Both the position numbers and the translations under genes were made by a program. 64,000 nt of DNA from Allomyces macrogynus ATCC 38327 (lineage: Eukaryota > Blastocladiomycota > Blastocladiomycetes > Blastocladiales > Blastocladiaceae), in NCBI GenBank assembly GCA_000151295.1, contig GG745330.1, positions 1,905,530 to 1,969,529 of the forward strand, given 5' to 3'. Positions 1 to 11,500 of this stretch are shown piece after piece (position 1 is the first letter of the stretch; each line of letters starts with the position of its first letter). Under the pieces are notes generated by a model. That model did no database searches, was not told the DNA's origin, and saw only the letters and a program-made list of their open reading frames with translations.

Positions 1-646
1 AACGTGGACTTGCACGCGAAGTCCTGCGGGATCTGGTTCATGGCGGCAAGAGGTCGGCCAGGAGCGGGTGCAGCTGGTCGACCGCGACGAGGCCGAGCTT
101 GACCGAGTCCATGACCGTGATGAAGTGCTGTTGGTCGACCAGGCTCAGAGTAAGACACGAGTTCATCAGAGACCACAAAATGGCGGAATAACGCACCTGC
201 ACGGTCTCGGCCACGTACTTGGCCGAGTTACCAGCATCGCGTCCACCTCCAGCCCCACCAAGACCACCACCATGCTCGACGGTCGCCGGCACACCCACTT
301 TCAACAGTCGGTTCGCGGCGAGCGGGCAGTTGAGCCGGTACTCCTTCATAAACGCCTCGACCGACGGCACCTGGTCCTGCACGAGGTTCAAGGCCGTCTT
401 GAACTGCGCAATCAGCTTGGTGCACGCCGGCGTGTACCTATGCTGGACCGGGCGCGCTATTTAGACCAGGGGTACGGTGCGGTCGACGGCGAGTGATGAA
501 AAGACGCACTCGGACGACGGAATACTGTCGCGAATGTACTGCTTTTCCAGCCGGTCGACCGTGACAATGATCGCGTAGAGGTCGGCCAGGTTCTCCACCT
601 GTTCGCGCTCGGCATTCGTTTTCCAGAGTCGGATTTCCTGGTTCAT
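1..646 (-). CDS. VPS28: VPS28, ESCRT-I subunit (3' end cut by window edge, frameshift near the edge)
   Basis: ESCRT-I core subunit that sorts ubiquitinated cargo into multivesicular bodies on endosomes. The start ATG at 646 opens a typical VPS28 N-terminal region (LYAI, VDRLEKQYIRD). Exons are 646-510, 437-197 and 127 onward; introns of 72 nt (donor GTGCGTC) and 69 nt (donor GTGCGTT) restore the family sequence EYTPACTKL and ETVQ-HFITVMD. The conserved segment FMKEYRLNCPLAANRL is followed by a glycine-rich insert not usual in the family, then FITVMDSVKL and DQLHPLLADLL. At about 40-48 the frame hits TGA, while the +1 frame continues with MNQIPQDFACK, which matches the start of the C-terminal four-helix domain. 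One base therefore appears to be lost. Most of the C-terminal domain lies outside the window, so I cannot say whether the gene is dead or the base is a sequence error. Confidence 0.85.
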
Positions 647-1079
647 GACGAAATCGGCGCCACGTCAGCGGCAGGAGAGGTGGTGCGCGCGCTGGACTGG
701 TCCAGATCGTACGGTCGCCGGACTGCTTGTCGATGAGGTCGCCATGGTGAGGTTGCAGCGAGTGGTTGATCGGTTGATGCAATGGTTGGGTCGACTTGAC
801 GTTGCCCGACAACTTCGAGCGCTCTATTGAGCGGCTCGTTGGTGACGGTGGCGACGGTCAAGTCATTTACCCGTGACCGCGTCGCGCTTGGCACAAACCA
901 TGACCCGCACCGCCAAACCGTCCCACGACGAGGTCAGCCACGTATATATCGTCCGGTGCCCGCGTCGTGCCGTCGGGGTCTGTCTCGAGCACCCGGCACG
1001 GAACCCGCGTCCCGTCCGTTATCAACGGTCCGATCCCAACCTACCATCCATCAAAACAACAGTGTCACTCCGTTCGCTC
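647..1079. other. intergenic: upstream of VPS28, downstream of APC4
   Basis: About 430 bp between two genes on the minus strand, so it should hold the VPS28 promoter. I see no convincing coding sequence, TATA box or RNA gene. Confidence 0.5.
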
Positions 1080-3393
1080 TCATACCAGATCCGCAATCGC
1101 CACCATCTCCACCTCCACCCCCTGGTCCCCACCGCGCGCCTTGGCCGCGACAACCGCGGCCACGTCCCATGCAACGGGCCCCGCCGCGACCGCGACCAGG
1201 TCTGGGACGTGCATGTCCTGCACGACTTGGCATTCGGCGGTACCCGCGGACCAGGACTCCGCGTCTGGAATATCGACGACGGCCACACCTAAGGCCGTGC
1301 GCACGAGCAGTTGCGGCATTCGGTCGCTGCGACGCGGCACGAGCCAGGCGATGGGGGTCGGTGACGCGCCCAGGGTTGACGGGAGAGTGACGGTGAGGGC
1401 GGGTGGGTTGGTGATGGTCGGGGAGTCGGGTGGCGGGAGACACTGGATGGCGACTGGCGTGTGAAGAGAATGTGAGCAAGCGCGGCCATGAGACAGGGTG
1501 GAGAGGAACAGAAATCAACATACGCGCTTGATTGCACGCGACGGCAGCAACGACCGCGCCGCTCGGAACCGTCGTGACCGCGTACCCGCGCTGCGTCGTG
1601 GCCGCGCCGGCCTGGACGCCCGCGACGCGCGCAGCACGCTCAACCACCGCCTCACCCAGCGCACTCGCACCCGCATCTTGCCTGCTCAACATCACCTCCA
1701 CGGCCTTCCACGCACCCTTCACCTCCCCGACCGCATCCGCGACACTCGGGACCACCTCCCGCCCCACGGCCTCGCTCGTCACCTCCGCACTCCACTCCGG
1801 CAAGACCGTCAACGTCCCCCTCTCCAACCTCTCGAGCGCCGGCATAACGACCCGTGCGGCCGGACATTCGCTCGCGCGCGGCTCCACGTACGCGTACATG
1901 CCCGCGTCGACCGAGTTCCAATAACGCGCGCGAATGTGGTACGCGATCCACGCCTGTACGGCACGGATGGCGGGCATGTCGGTTGAGCGCATGATGGACG
2001 CGGCGCGGGAGGTGACGGTGAGCGCGGACGTGAGGGCGCGGGTGAGCGCGGTGAGCGGCGCGAGGACGGTGGCGGGCGAGGATGTCGACGTGGATGTGCC
2101 GGTGGAGAGGGACGCGGCGATCGCGCGCCGCGTGGCGGCGCGCACGGCGGCGAGTGCCGACGGGAGGGTGGACTCGACCGCGGTCTCGAGCGCGGTAATG
2201 TGGTCGGTCATTTTGGTCTCGAGGACCGGGACCAGCTACGTCCGAGCATCTCGTCAGTGTGCGTGCCGAAAAGGAGGAGACGACGGGGAAAAGCGCAACG
2301 TACGGCGTTGGGCAAGTGGTGGAACGCAAAGTCTTCAAAGTCGGGCGGAACGTAGCCTGTCATGGCAATCGCCGCATACGTGCGCGCCAGCGACGACGAG
2401 CCGTCGTACGGGCCCACATGGTTCTTCCATTCGTCGGAGAGTGCTTGGATCGCGGTGGTGGTCGAGGTCACGGCCGCGTCGAGCTGGGCCAGGGCGGTGG
2501 CCACGTCGTGCCGCGTCTGATCCTCGCGAAGCCGTGCGGCCAGGACCGCGAGCGACAGGAGCTTGATCGCGGCAAGGCCGAGTTCGCTGCTGCCGGTGGC
2601 TGGTGCCTGGTAGACGACGTGCAGGTGCGGCGTGTTGTGTGCCCAGTGCACGGCGAGCAGGAGCGGGTCCTATAGCCAAGCGCACGGGTCAGGTCACGCG
2701 CAACGTTGGCATCGAGCCGACAGGGAGAGGAACGTACGGACCTGGATCCTCTGCGCAGAGAATGCCGATGCAAGGTCCACCTGGTGGGGCTGGCGGCCGT
2801 GGTCGAGACTAGCGCATGCGTCGCCGCCATGTCAGCTTGCCACCCTGGTGCCAACACGGTGCACGGAAATTGGCGTACTAGAGCACGACGTTGGCCTTGC
2901 CCGTCACGACCGCGAGCACATTGGCCGCATCCTCGCCCTCCCCACCACCGCCCACACGCGTCCAGGCGAGAATGCGCGGCACATGGTCGCATTCGATCGC
3001 GGTCTGATTCGCATCAAGCACCTCGCCGTCCTCGGCGCGCCGTAACTCTATCATCGCGCGCGTTCCCTCAACGATACCGATGGCGAGCACGCGGCCGTCG
3101 CGCGACCAGGCCGTGGTCGTGACCCATGCAGGTGCGGGCCACTTCAGTGCCCATACGCGGTCGCAGGCTTGACCACCGCGCACGCGTAGTGCGACGATAG
3201 CGTGTTTCCCCACGGCGGCGATCAGGCCTGGCGACGCGGTATTCACGTCAAGCCGATGCGGGGTGCCGAGCGCGGCGGACCAGCCGGCGGACGCGGCAGA
3301 CTTGGTGCTGGTGTTGTTGGTGTTAGTGTTGGTGTTGGTGTTGGTGATGGCTTGGTGGTCCTGGTGCGCGCCGACAGGGGCGGTGGCGATCAT
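1080..3393 (-). CDS. APC4: Anaphase-promoting complex subunit 4 (APC4-like)
   Basis: Scaffold subunit of the APC/C ubiquitin ligase, which drives mitotic exit in the nucleus. Five exons, 3393-2879, 2808-2742, 2669-2304, 2235-1524 and 1453-1080, sum to 2034 nt (677 aa), with donors GTACGC, GTCCGT, GTACGT and GTATGT. The N-terminal third has WD40-like blades typical of the APC4 WD40 domain (WVTTTAWSRDGRVLAIG). The middle is the helical APC4 long domain, with WKNHVGPYD and GYVPPDFEDFAFHHLP, and the C-terminus returns to beta-strand-like sequence (PQLLVRTALGVAVVDIP). A Thr-Asn repeat, encoded by a GTT/GGT-rich stretch at about 3305-3350, follows the start. Length is in the family range (about 650-800 aa). 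The exact start is uncertain because the N-terminus is poorly conserved. No disruption was found. Confidence 0.75.
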
Positions 3394-3974
3394 GGCGCGC
3401 CGAGCATGGAACGCTGCAGCTTCTGATGCCGTTGATGATGCGCGTGGGCGAGCGCCGCTGCCCGCAGTGATCTGGTTTGCGTGGACTGGCGACGTGAGCC
3501 GCTGGCGACAACCGCAAGACCAGCTCCAACGAGACGCGTGCACCGCGCGTGCGTCACGTGCCGCGAGTGTGAGACATGCGGGCGCCCTGTGCCATCCACA
3601 TCGTGTCGCCGGCCGCGCGGCCGGGCGCGCGCACCACGCGGCAGCGAAACATGTCCGCGGCCCGCACGAATGCGATCGACACTGAGCGCATCTGCGCCAC
3701 GGCTCGGCGGCCCCGGCACTGCGGCCCCGGCACTGCAATCACGGCCATGTCTCGGCTGCACGCTCTGCAGTGACGTGGCCGCCAACTCCTCTTTTTGGTC
3801 GAGTCCATGCACGACTGCCACCGTTGTGCTGCCCCTTCGTTTGTTCTCTCGCCTGTCCGACCGGCCCAACAACAGAATCGCAACGGATTCAACTGCCGCG
3901 CGCCCGGCAAATTCTCTCGTCTTGCGCACGAGGGAGCAACAGCGGGCATCAGCGTCGGCACCAGCAACACCACC
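3394..3974. promoter_or_regulatory. shared upstream region of APC4 (-) and ceramidase (+)
   Basis: A 580 bp divergent interval that should contain both promoters. Open frames here on both strands have Arg/Cys-rich, GC-biased translations without recognisable domains, so I treat them as chance. Confidence 0.4.
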
Positions 3975-5348
3975 ATGACCGCACCTAACCAGCTGCACCA
4001 TGCCGTCGCCGCGGCTGCAACCGCAGCTGCCGCACCCATTCAACGAATCACCAAGACGTTTGGCCCTGGTGAGTCCTTTCCTGGCCATTTTCGGTTCGTC
4101 GTGCACTCACGACGAAAGTGAGCTAGTCTCGGACACGGTCGGGTACTGGGGCCCCGTCACGGCATCCATCGACGTCCGTAATCGTTGCCGGTCCCCTGCC
4201 ACGCTCATGGTTCACGGCGATACTGACTTTGTGCCTGTATGGCTCGCTGTCGGCTCGTCGTCAGTGGTGCGAGAGCAATTACCGGATCACGCACTACATT
4301 GCCGAGTTTTTCAACTCCACTTCGAATCTCTTTACCGTGGTCGCTGGCATCTCCTTGGCCATGACCGCGCGTCGCCTGCAATGTCGGTACTGGCTTCATT
4401 CCGATCCATTTCCGTCAATTTGGGGAGCTGACCGACACGTCGTTCGTCTTGCGCATCACCAACAACAGTAGAGCGGCGCTACGCGCTCATTGGCTTCTTT
4501 CTCGCGCTTGTCGGCGTCGGCAGCTTCATGTTCCACGGCACGCTGCTGTTTGAAGCGCAGGTACGATGCTTTGTTTAACTTCCCACAAATCCGGCAACGA
4601 CTGATCGTCCACCCTGCTCCCCTCCATCTAGCTCCTCGACGAGCTCCCGATGATTTACATGATGCTGCAGTTCCTCTATGTGATTCTCGAAAACGAGCCG
4701 CGCCGCAAGTATCCATGGCTGCCCACGGCTTTGGTCGCTGTCGCGGCCGTCTACTCATGGGCGCACGTCTACTTCGACTTTGTCGTCGTCTTCCACGTGG
4801 TCTTTGGCGCATTGACGGCGCCCGGCCTGATCTTTGCGATCCCGCACGGCTGGCGTGACCGCGAACTGCAGTGGGTATTTGGGCTCTCGTACGCGTGTCT
4901 GTGGATCTCGTTTGCGTTCTGGGTACGCCATTCTCTGCCCAAAATTCCGAGCCTTGCGACCATACTCCTCACGCGATGCCCGCCCGTGCAGAAACTCGAC
5001 CAAAGCTTCTGCCCGACGCTCGAACATCTCTACCTGCACGCCGTCTGGCACGCCGGCACCGCCATCTCGGCCGTCCTGTGGGCGAAAGGCGCCATGGCCG
5101 TGCGGTTACGCGACGCGCTCGGCCGCCGGATCGCGTGGCACTGGTATGGGCTATTCCGTTTGATCCCGACGCTGTCGGCGGCACGGCCACGGCGCCGAGC
5201 GTCGTCGACAACACGCGCGCCGAGCCCGACTGATTCGGGTACCGCCGACTCGCCCGTGGTCGTGAGTGGCGTTGCGGCCGCACGGCGCGGACATGTACGG
5301 ACGAACTCGGGCGACGTGGTGGGGATACGGCTGGCAGGTCGCGCATGA
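3975..5348 (+). CDS. Alkaline ceramidase (YPC1/YDC1/ACER family)
   Basis: Integral membrane hydrolase that cleaves ceramide or phytoceramide to sphingoid base and fatty acid in the ER or Golgi. Six exons, 3975-4068, 4127-4173, 4265-4382, 4469-4560, 4632-4922 and 4992-5348, sum to 999 nt (332 aa). Donors include GTGAGT, GTCCGT, GTCGGT, GTACGA and GTACGC. Known active-site features are present: the N-terminal D-W-C-E-S-N...E calcium-site motif (joined across an intron), SFMFHG with the first zinc-binding His, LLDELPMIY with the conserved Asp, and LHAVWHAG with the two C-terminal zinc-binding His residues. Seven hydrophobic segments are expected from the family and are visible from about residue 70 to 270. 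The last 70 residues are a Ser/Arg-rich cytosolic tail. The gene looks intact. Confidence 0.9.
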
Positions 5349-5757
5349 TGACGCTGCCCGGCACGAAGAGATGCGGGAACAGGGTGGAGAAGGTTGGTCG
5401 GGAGCAGGAGAGGGCATGGGCGCGCGGCTGCTCGTTGGGGGCAGCGACTGGACGATGCGCGCGTGGGACGAGGGGGGGCATCGTGTGCGAGTGGATCATG
5501 GAATATCAGTGAGGTCCTTGTCGGCAACGCGCACATCCCGGCAGACTCGGGCAGCGCCCAGGGCGAGCGACAGGCCAGCCATGTCAACGGGCCGCCACAC
5601 ATGCTTGCACTGCCGGTGTTCGCGGTCCGTCCGCGTCACACCTCAGCAGAATGCCGTTCCGCGCTCCCCCGTTCGTCGTCAGCGACATCGACTCCCCCCA
5701 TCCGTTTCGTACCCTCTGCTGCGGCGCACCACTTGCCGCACAGTCGCCTCCGCCACC
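5349..5757. other. intergenic, upstream of the LEA2-like gene
   Basis: About 400 bp of GC-rich sequence between two plus-strand genes. No supported gene or element; it presumably carries the promoter of the downstream gene. Confidence 0.4.
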
Positions 5758-6788
5758 ATGCCGCGCGCCAGCATCACGCAGAAGTCGCCCAAGGCTGCCG
5801 CACCCGCCGCCGTGCCGACCGACGCGGGCACCGCCGCTGCCGCGGCCGCCCTGCTCGACCCGCCGCCGAGCTACGACACGTTCTCCCGCTCGCCGCCAGC
5901 ACTGCACTCGACCCCGTCCTCCGCATCGACTGTCGCATCGTCGGCGGGCCCCGCGGCCGCGCTGAGGCCGCCGCTCGCCGTGCACCCTCACCACTACCTT
6001 GCCGTCGGTCAGGATGACACTGACGACGAGATTGACGACGATGTCGAGACGGCGAGCGCACGCATGGCCCGGCTCGCCGGCAAGTCGCCGTTCACTGACT
6101 GCACGCGCGCGGCTGCGTGCCCGATCACCGTGTTCCTCGTCACGGCAGCGCTGCTCTTTGGCCTGATGTGGGTCTACCCGCGGCTGCTCGGCATCTACGT
6201 GAACAGCGTGCGCGTCGACCCGACGCGGTTCCCGCCCGTCGAGTTTTCGCTGTCGCCGCCAAGGTCCGGCCGGCTCCATCTCCAGCTCCATTACCATTAC
6301 CGGGCCTCGACGCGTCGCATCCACCCGAAATTGACCATCTCCTCCCACTCAATAGCGTCACGGTCCACCTGCTCGCTAACGTCACCGTGACCAACCCGCT
6401 CGTCATCGACCTCGACCAATACCACCTCGCCGTCGCCGCTAGCTACCCGCACTTCGACCCGCCCGTTGCGATCGGCCACTCGACGCTCAACGCGACGCTT
6501 GCCTTGCCGGCCCGGTCGCAGCACACGCTCGAGATGCCGTTTGCCCTGCGTCTGCCCGACGACTCGGGCGCACCCGCACCGGCGCCCGGCGCACCAGGAC
6601 TCGCCGACTTGGTCCTGGCCGTCGCCGACGACTGCCGCACGCGGGGCTGGCTCATCCTTGACCTGCACTGGACGGCCACGGCCACGTCGTGGTGGTGGCA
6701 CTATGGTGGGGCCGTGCACGACGTGCATTCGGTCGAGGTCCCGTGCGGGCCGTTGGGAAGGAACGGCACGGCGACGTCGCATCGGTAA
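5758..6788 (+). CDS. Single-pass membrane protein with LEA2-like domain, apparent frameshift
   Basis: The start ATG at 5758 has a strong CCACCATG context. The first 120 residues are low-complexity (Ala/Pro/Ser) with an acidic patch (DDTDDEIDDDVE). One transmembrane helix follows at about residues 122-145 (VFLVTAALLFGLMWVYP), then the lumenal start VRVDPTRFPPVEFSLS. At about 6262 the reading frame must shift by one base. The second frame encodes SVTVHLLANVTVTNPL and a beta-rich segment with several N-x-S/T sites, ending at 6788 and typical of LEA2/YMR-like single-pass fungal proteins. No intron with sensible borders repairs the join, which lies in a CCATC/CCATT repeat. Function is unknown: proteins of this class sit in the plasma or vacuolar membrane. 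Either a recent frameshift or a sequence error is possible. Confidence 0.6.
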
Positions 6789-7426
6789 TGATGCGGGTCG
6801 TGATTTGGTGTAGCTGTCCCGCCCCTCTCGTCGCTTTCGTTTCGCTTACCCCTTTTCTTGTTTTCTCGGTTGGTCGCGCCCTTCTCTACCGTGTCGCGGG
6901 GCGCTTGCTCGATTTGCTCACACTTCTTTGTTCTCCCGCCGCCAGTCACCCTGCAGGTTTCGGTATAAACCCCTCTCCTCCCACCCACCTCTTCAGCCGT
7001 CGTTCGCCGCTCCTCTGGCGTTGCGAGCCCTGCCCGCTCCCCCTCTCTCCCCCCGCTGTCTTCTGAACGTTGCTCTCTCTGGGCCGGTGATCCGACCTCT
7101 TGCTGCCCTCGTCTCGCCGATCGGATGGTCGTGTCGTTCTCCTTTTCGTTCCTGAAATTTGCGCTGTTCGGACCAGTTCGAACGGTCCATTGCTCTCCTC
7201 GTTCTATATATCAATCGTTGGATGGGTGTCCAACTGCTGCCATTCCACAGTTGCGTTCTATTGATCCACCATGATTCTCGGGCATTTCCACAAGCAGCAT
7301 GCGTTGCGGCCCAGTGCGTGTGTGCCCACCGCCTCGGTTCCGCCGCCGCCGCGGGCAACTTGTCGGACGCGCGCCGGCCGCGCCGCGACCGCGCCATCTG
7401 CGGTAAATCATGTCGACGTGTGCAGC

Positions 7427-7534
7427 TTGGGCGCGCGCGCGGCGGGCGGGCGCGGTACCCATGTCGTGTGTTGCTTGGCGCGCGCGCGGCGGGCGGGCGC
7501 GGTACCCATGTCGTGTGTTGCTTGGCGCGCGCGC
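7427..7534. repeat. 47-bp tandem repeat, about 2.3 copies
   Basis: The unit contains GGTACCCATGTCGTGTGTTGC flanked by GCGCGCGC and GGCGGGCGGG blocks. The GGTACCC landmark occurs at 7454 and 7501, giving the 47-bp period, and a partial third unit follows. It is not in a supported gene. Confidence 0.85.
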
Positions 7535-7702
7535 GTCAGGACGTGTCGCCGGCGACCAATGCGAACGCCGTGGCCCGAAATTTATATGAGCACGCGACTT
7601 GGTCACAACGCGCCGCGCGGCGATCATGGCGGTCCGATGCCGGGCGTGCATCGCGGTTCTCGGCGAGGGCGCGGCCGCGTGCGGAACCGTCATGAGAGTC
7701 GG

Positions 7703-7729
7703 GCGCGCGCGCGCGCGCGCGCGCGCGCG
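7703..7729. repeat. (GC)n microsatellite, 27 nt
   Basis: Uninterrupted alternating GC dinucleotides, a sequence type known to adopt Z-DNA under supercoiling. It is intergenic. Confidence 0.9.
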
Positions 7730-9167
7730 GCCATGAGGCGATGCGGCTGTTGCGGTTGTTTCCGGTCAGGGGGGTCACGCGCGAATTTGCTCACCGTGCG
7801 CGAAGGGACTAACTGGGACGGGAACGCCAAAGTCGACCAACATTGGGTCCCGAGTGTCCGTACGCACAAGCAGCGTGTCTGGGGACGAGTTCTGGAATTC
7901 AAGCATTGCGCGTGCGCGCGCGACGCGGGCGCGCACGGCGTGGGTGCTCGCGCGTGGGTGCTCGCGGGTCGGGCCAGCGCACGACTGGGGCCCGAGGACC
8001 CAGCGGTACGCGCACGGATGCCCGAAAATATTCTTTCATGAATTGATTGCGATGGGAAGAGGACGAGCTGGCCGCACGCGTCGCGGCTCTGGCGCGTTGT
8101 GGCAAGGTTACCGCCGCTCGACACTTGCGGCCTGCCACTCAGCGCGCTGAGCTTGCTGCTGCTGCCCACTGTTCCGTGCGCTCGCTGGGCCTGGATGTTA
8201 CGTGTTTCGGGCAGCGAGAAGTGACAACCGCGTTCACGCGCCGCCCATCAATATGGCGATCAAGGCCCCAGACGCGCTGTAGAGTTGCGTCCTTGCCAAG
8301 GGCGTTATGCACTCAGAAACGAGCGCGCTGCGCGGAACCATTGGCGATGGATGGCATTGTCGCGACGCTTTTTGGGTCTGAGGTCGAGGTTTTGCGCGGC
8401 AACAGCCGCAGTCTGGACATGGCCGCGCTGCTGACGATGGAGCGCAAAGGCGGCGCGGGGGCAAAGCGCCGTCCAATGCAACGACCGTGCTTGAAAGTCA
8501 GCGTCAGCCGGTCCATGGTGGCAGTTTCGGCGAGGGCAGGAGATGATGTATCCTGCACCTTGCACCTCAACGTTTGCGCGTCTTGGCCACCATGTAGTTG
8601 CACTGAGTAGGCGCTGGCGTCGCCGGCGATGCCCTGCACGTTAGCAAGCAGGAGACCATGGCCATGATCACGGCGCGGGGCCTGACGAGCGAGCAGGGCT
8701 TGTTGATGGAGTGCGTCGTCGGTGGTCCAGGTCGTGACCGTGGCCAAGCGCACCAAGACGTGCCCGCTGGGGACGAGGGTCGTGACGCTGTAGTTTGATA
8801 ACGGCACCGCGGCACAAGTTTTGATTGGCGCCCTTTGTTTGCGACGTGTCTTTTGTTCCCAAACCCTCCACTGACTCGACCCGTTATACTCTGTTCCAGC
8901 CCAACGGACAACGACGCCGTGCGACCGCGCTGACCGCGACGGCAAGGGCTCAACCCGGTAGCCACGAGCAGCGACGTTGTCGCGTCGTGAGGATGATCGT
9001 TCGCGCGCGCTTGCTCAATGTTCAGAGCATCAGAAACGGTCCAACATCGCCAATCAAGTAGGTGGTATACGCGCGGAGCATTGCGCAACTTGTTCCCATT
9101 AGTCGTGCCTGGACGAATATTACAAAAATGTTGCCACGACTGTGCTGCGACTCGCTCCTGCGGTTAT

Positions 9168-9981
9168 TTACAACTCGGCAGCCTCCACCATCACCATCTG
9201 GCCGACGTCCTCCTCAAACACCTCCTCGACCTCCTCCTCCGAGTGCGGGTGCGTCGCAAGGTACCATGACAGGTACGCGTTCCACCCGAGCCCGACCGTG
9301 TTCATGGCAATGACGCGCGCGGTGCCGTTGAAGAGCCAGAAATTCAGCGTGTTGAACCACGGCCACAGGAACGTGCCGGCAATGATCATGGGCACGACCT
9401 TGGTCCCGACGCGCGACTGGAGCCGGTCGACCAACTCGGTGTTGTGGTCCGGTGGCAACGGCGCACCGTACCGCGTCGATTGCAGGTACTCGACGGCGGT
9501 CGTGAACGAGACAAACATGACGAGGTAGGGCGGGTTCACAATCGTGTGGAACGTCAGCGCCTTCTTGATGGCGCGCATCAGCGGTGCGCGCCATGCGGGC
9601 GCCGTCGTCGAAATCGCGTGCCTTACTGGGTAGAGCTTGTCCATGGCGGCGAAACCGGCCATGAACCACGGGCCTAGACAGGATAGAGGTCACAAGAGGG
9701 CAAGCGTCCCCTGACGGTCAGTTGATTGCCCAGTGATGCACGCGCGTCGGGTGGATGAGGTGAGGCGCACCGTTGACGAGGAGGCCCGTCAGCGCCATGC
9801 GCACGGTGCGGTGCGGGTCATAGGTGGTCCTGAAAAACTCCCTCGTCGAGTATGGTGCCGGGTGTTCCGAGTTGGGCACGGTCACGACGCGTTGCGCGAC
9901 CACGTCGCTCGCCGTGAAGAGCGCGCACGCCGTGAGCGAGGACTTGAGGAACTTTTGCGCAGTCGGTGAGCGCAGGACCAT
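9168..9981 (-). CDS. Mpv17/PMP22 family membrane protein
   Basis: Four-helix membrane protein of the Mpv17/PMP22/Sym1 family, found in the mitochondrial inner or peroxisomal membrane. Exons 9981-9771 and 9673-9168 sum to 717 nt (238 aa), joined by a 97-nt intron (donor GTGCGC). The join creates the family motif N-GPWFMAGFAAMD. Other matches are FLKSSLTACALFTASDVVAQ near the N-terminus, the diagnostic FLWPWFNTLNFWLFNGTAR, and WNAYLSWYLATHP near the C-terminus. An acidic tail of about 25 residues ends the protein. A 5' frame running on past the donor is only intron readthrough. The gene looks intact. Reported family roles include mitochondrial DNA maintenance and metabolite passage, but the substrate is not clear. 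Confidence 0.88.
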
Positions 9982-11500
9982 TGCAGTCGAATGAGGGGCT
10001 GGCGGGTCGCGGTAAGGTCGAGTGTTGGGTGACGGTGGGTGGGTGGGGTGGGCTGGCGCGGATGACGAGTCGCGGCAGCGTCTTGAAGTCGACAGGTGGG
10101 GTCGGGTTGGGCAAGGAGCGACGGTGGGTCTGGGTCGGGCACAAAGAAAGAGCGGCAGCAGCAGCGCTGGTCGGGCGAGGAGCAGCAGCTGGCGGAGGGT
10201 GGAGAGAGCGCGGGAGAGCGCGCGCACGTCGGGGGGAGCCGCTGCTCTTGAACTCCGGCGAGCTCCGAGAGCCTCAGCAGTCCAAGTCAGCACCAAAGTC
10301 GCAACGCGTCGCGCAAGCAAGACGGCTGTGCGCGCGGCGGCCAAGTCGATAGTGGGGTGCGTTCGGTGTGGGCGTGCGCTCCTCTTGACAGCCTCGCAAT
10401 GGTTGGTGCGAGCGGGCGGCTATCGGCAGGGACCAGCTCGCCGACTGCATTGCCGTGCCATGCACACCAGGGGGAGCCAAGACTGGGCCGTGGCTGCGGC
10501 GTTGGGGGCCTGGGTAAGAAGGAGGCCGCGGCCAGGCACGTCCGTGCCTGTGGAAACGTGGGGCCGTCCACGGCTGTCTCAGATGCCTCGCAAGGCTGCC
10601 TCGCGAAGCTGGAATACAACAGCGCGCGCCTTTTGTTTTCACACGCGTGCCTCCCGTATGCCATCACGTGCCCGAACCACTTGTCTCCCTCGGCCAATCA
10701 GCGTCGCGCTCTCCACTACCAAGCCCGGGGCCGCCCAGCGGCCCACACCCACCCCCACACCGTCGGCACAACCGCGGACGCTGTGACGACGGCGCAACCG
10801 ACAAGCTCCGCGAAGCGCTCCTCATTATTGCGCGCGTGGCAGCAGCCTGCTGCAAGCCCACAGTCAACGTCCCAAGACCGGACAGCCCGTTCAGTCAGCA
10901 CCGCCACCCTCCGCCGGCAACGCAGGCCAACACTTGCGCGATGACCTGCCCAAATCGCACCCGAGCACCCAGACACGAACCCGCTGCCCTCTCCACGCGT
11001 GCGCGCGTGCGCGCGTGCGCGGGCGCTTTGCGCACGATACGCTCCAAGCTTGATCGATGCAGGCACACGTTCGCTCACGTTCGCCCGTCCTGTGAACGCA
11101 GCGCGCCACGTACACCGAACGACCCGGTTTTCTCCGCTCGCCATCGAGCCTTCAGAGATGGCTCCGACATCACCCGACCGCCCCACCCCCGCGTGCGCAC
11201 GCCTCTTTTGCTCTCAGCCTCGCGCTTGAGATGAAAAGCGAGCAGAGGGGGCGAACGCCAACGAAACTCCCCCTGCGAACAATGCGCTGTTGCGCGCGCG
11301 CGAGACAGCGGCAACAAGCGCGGCGCGCGCAACTGATGGCGCCAAGATGGCTGCACCGGTGCCGCACCGCCGCTGCAACCAGCCAGTTTCCCACCGCTGT
11401 CGAATCCCGCCCTGCCAAGTGCCAACCCTGTCAGATGGCGGTCGTGACCGCGTCAGCTTAAGTCGCGCCGACGTGGTCAACAGCAAGTCGCGTGACGCGC
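9982..11500. other. GC-rich intergenic DNA
   Basis: About 1.5 kb upstream of the Mpv17 gene. Open frames are Arg/Pro/Ala-rich and overlap on both strands, as expected from GC bias. A GTGCGCGC-type purine-pyrimidine alternating tract lies at about 10995-11023. No gene supported. Confidence 0.4.

Larger units (their letters stand above)
6789..9167. other. gene-poor interval with GC repeats
   Basis: About 2.4 kb without a confident gene. It holds a 47-bp tandem repeat (about 7427-7534), an alternating GC run (7703-7729) and short GTGGGTGCTCGCGC repeats near 7935-7970. A minus-strand frame at about 8313-8830 has protein-like composition (PSGHVLVRLATVTTWTTDD), but I recognise no family, there is no clear start, and an overlapping frame is equally plausible, so I do not call it a gene. 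Confidence 0.4.

Noticed and set aside
7427..7534. CRISPR-like direct repeats
   Set aside because: Head-to-tail minisatellite without unique spacers, in a eukaryotic genome.
8313..8945. Minus-strand gene upstream of the Mpv17 interval
   Set aside because: Protein-like in part, but no family, no reliable start, and a second overlapping frame looks equally good.
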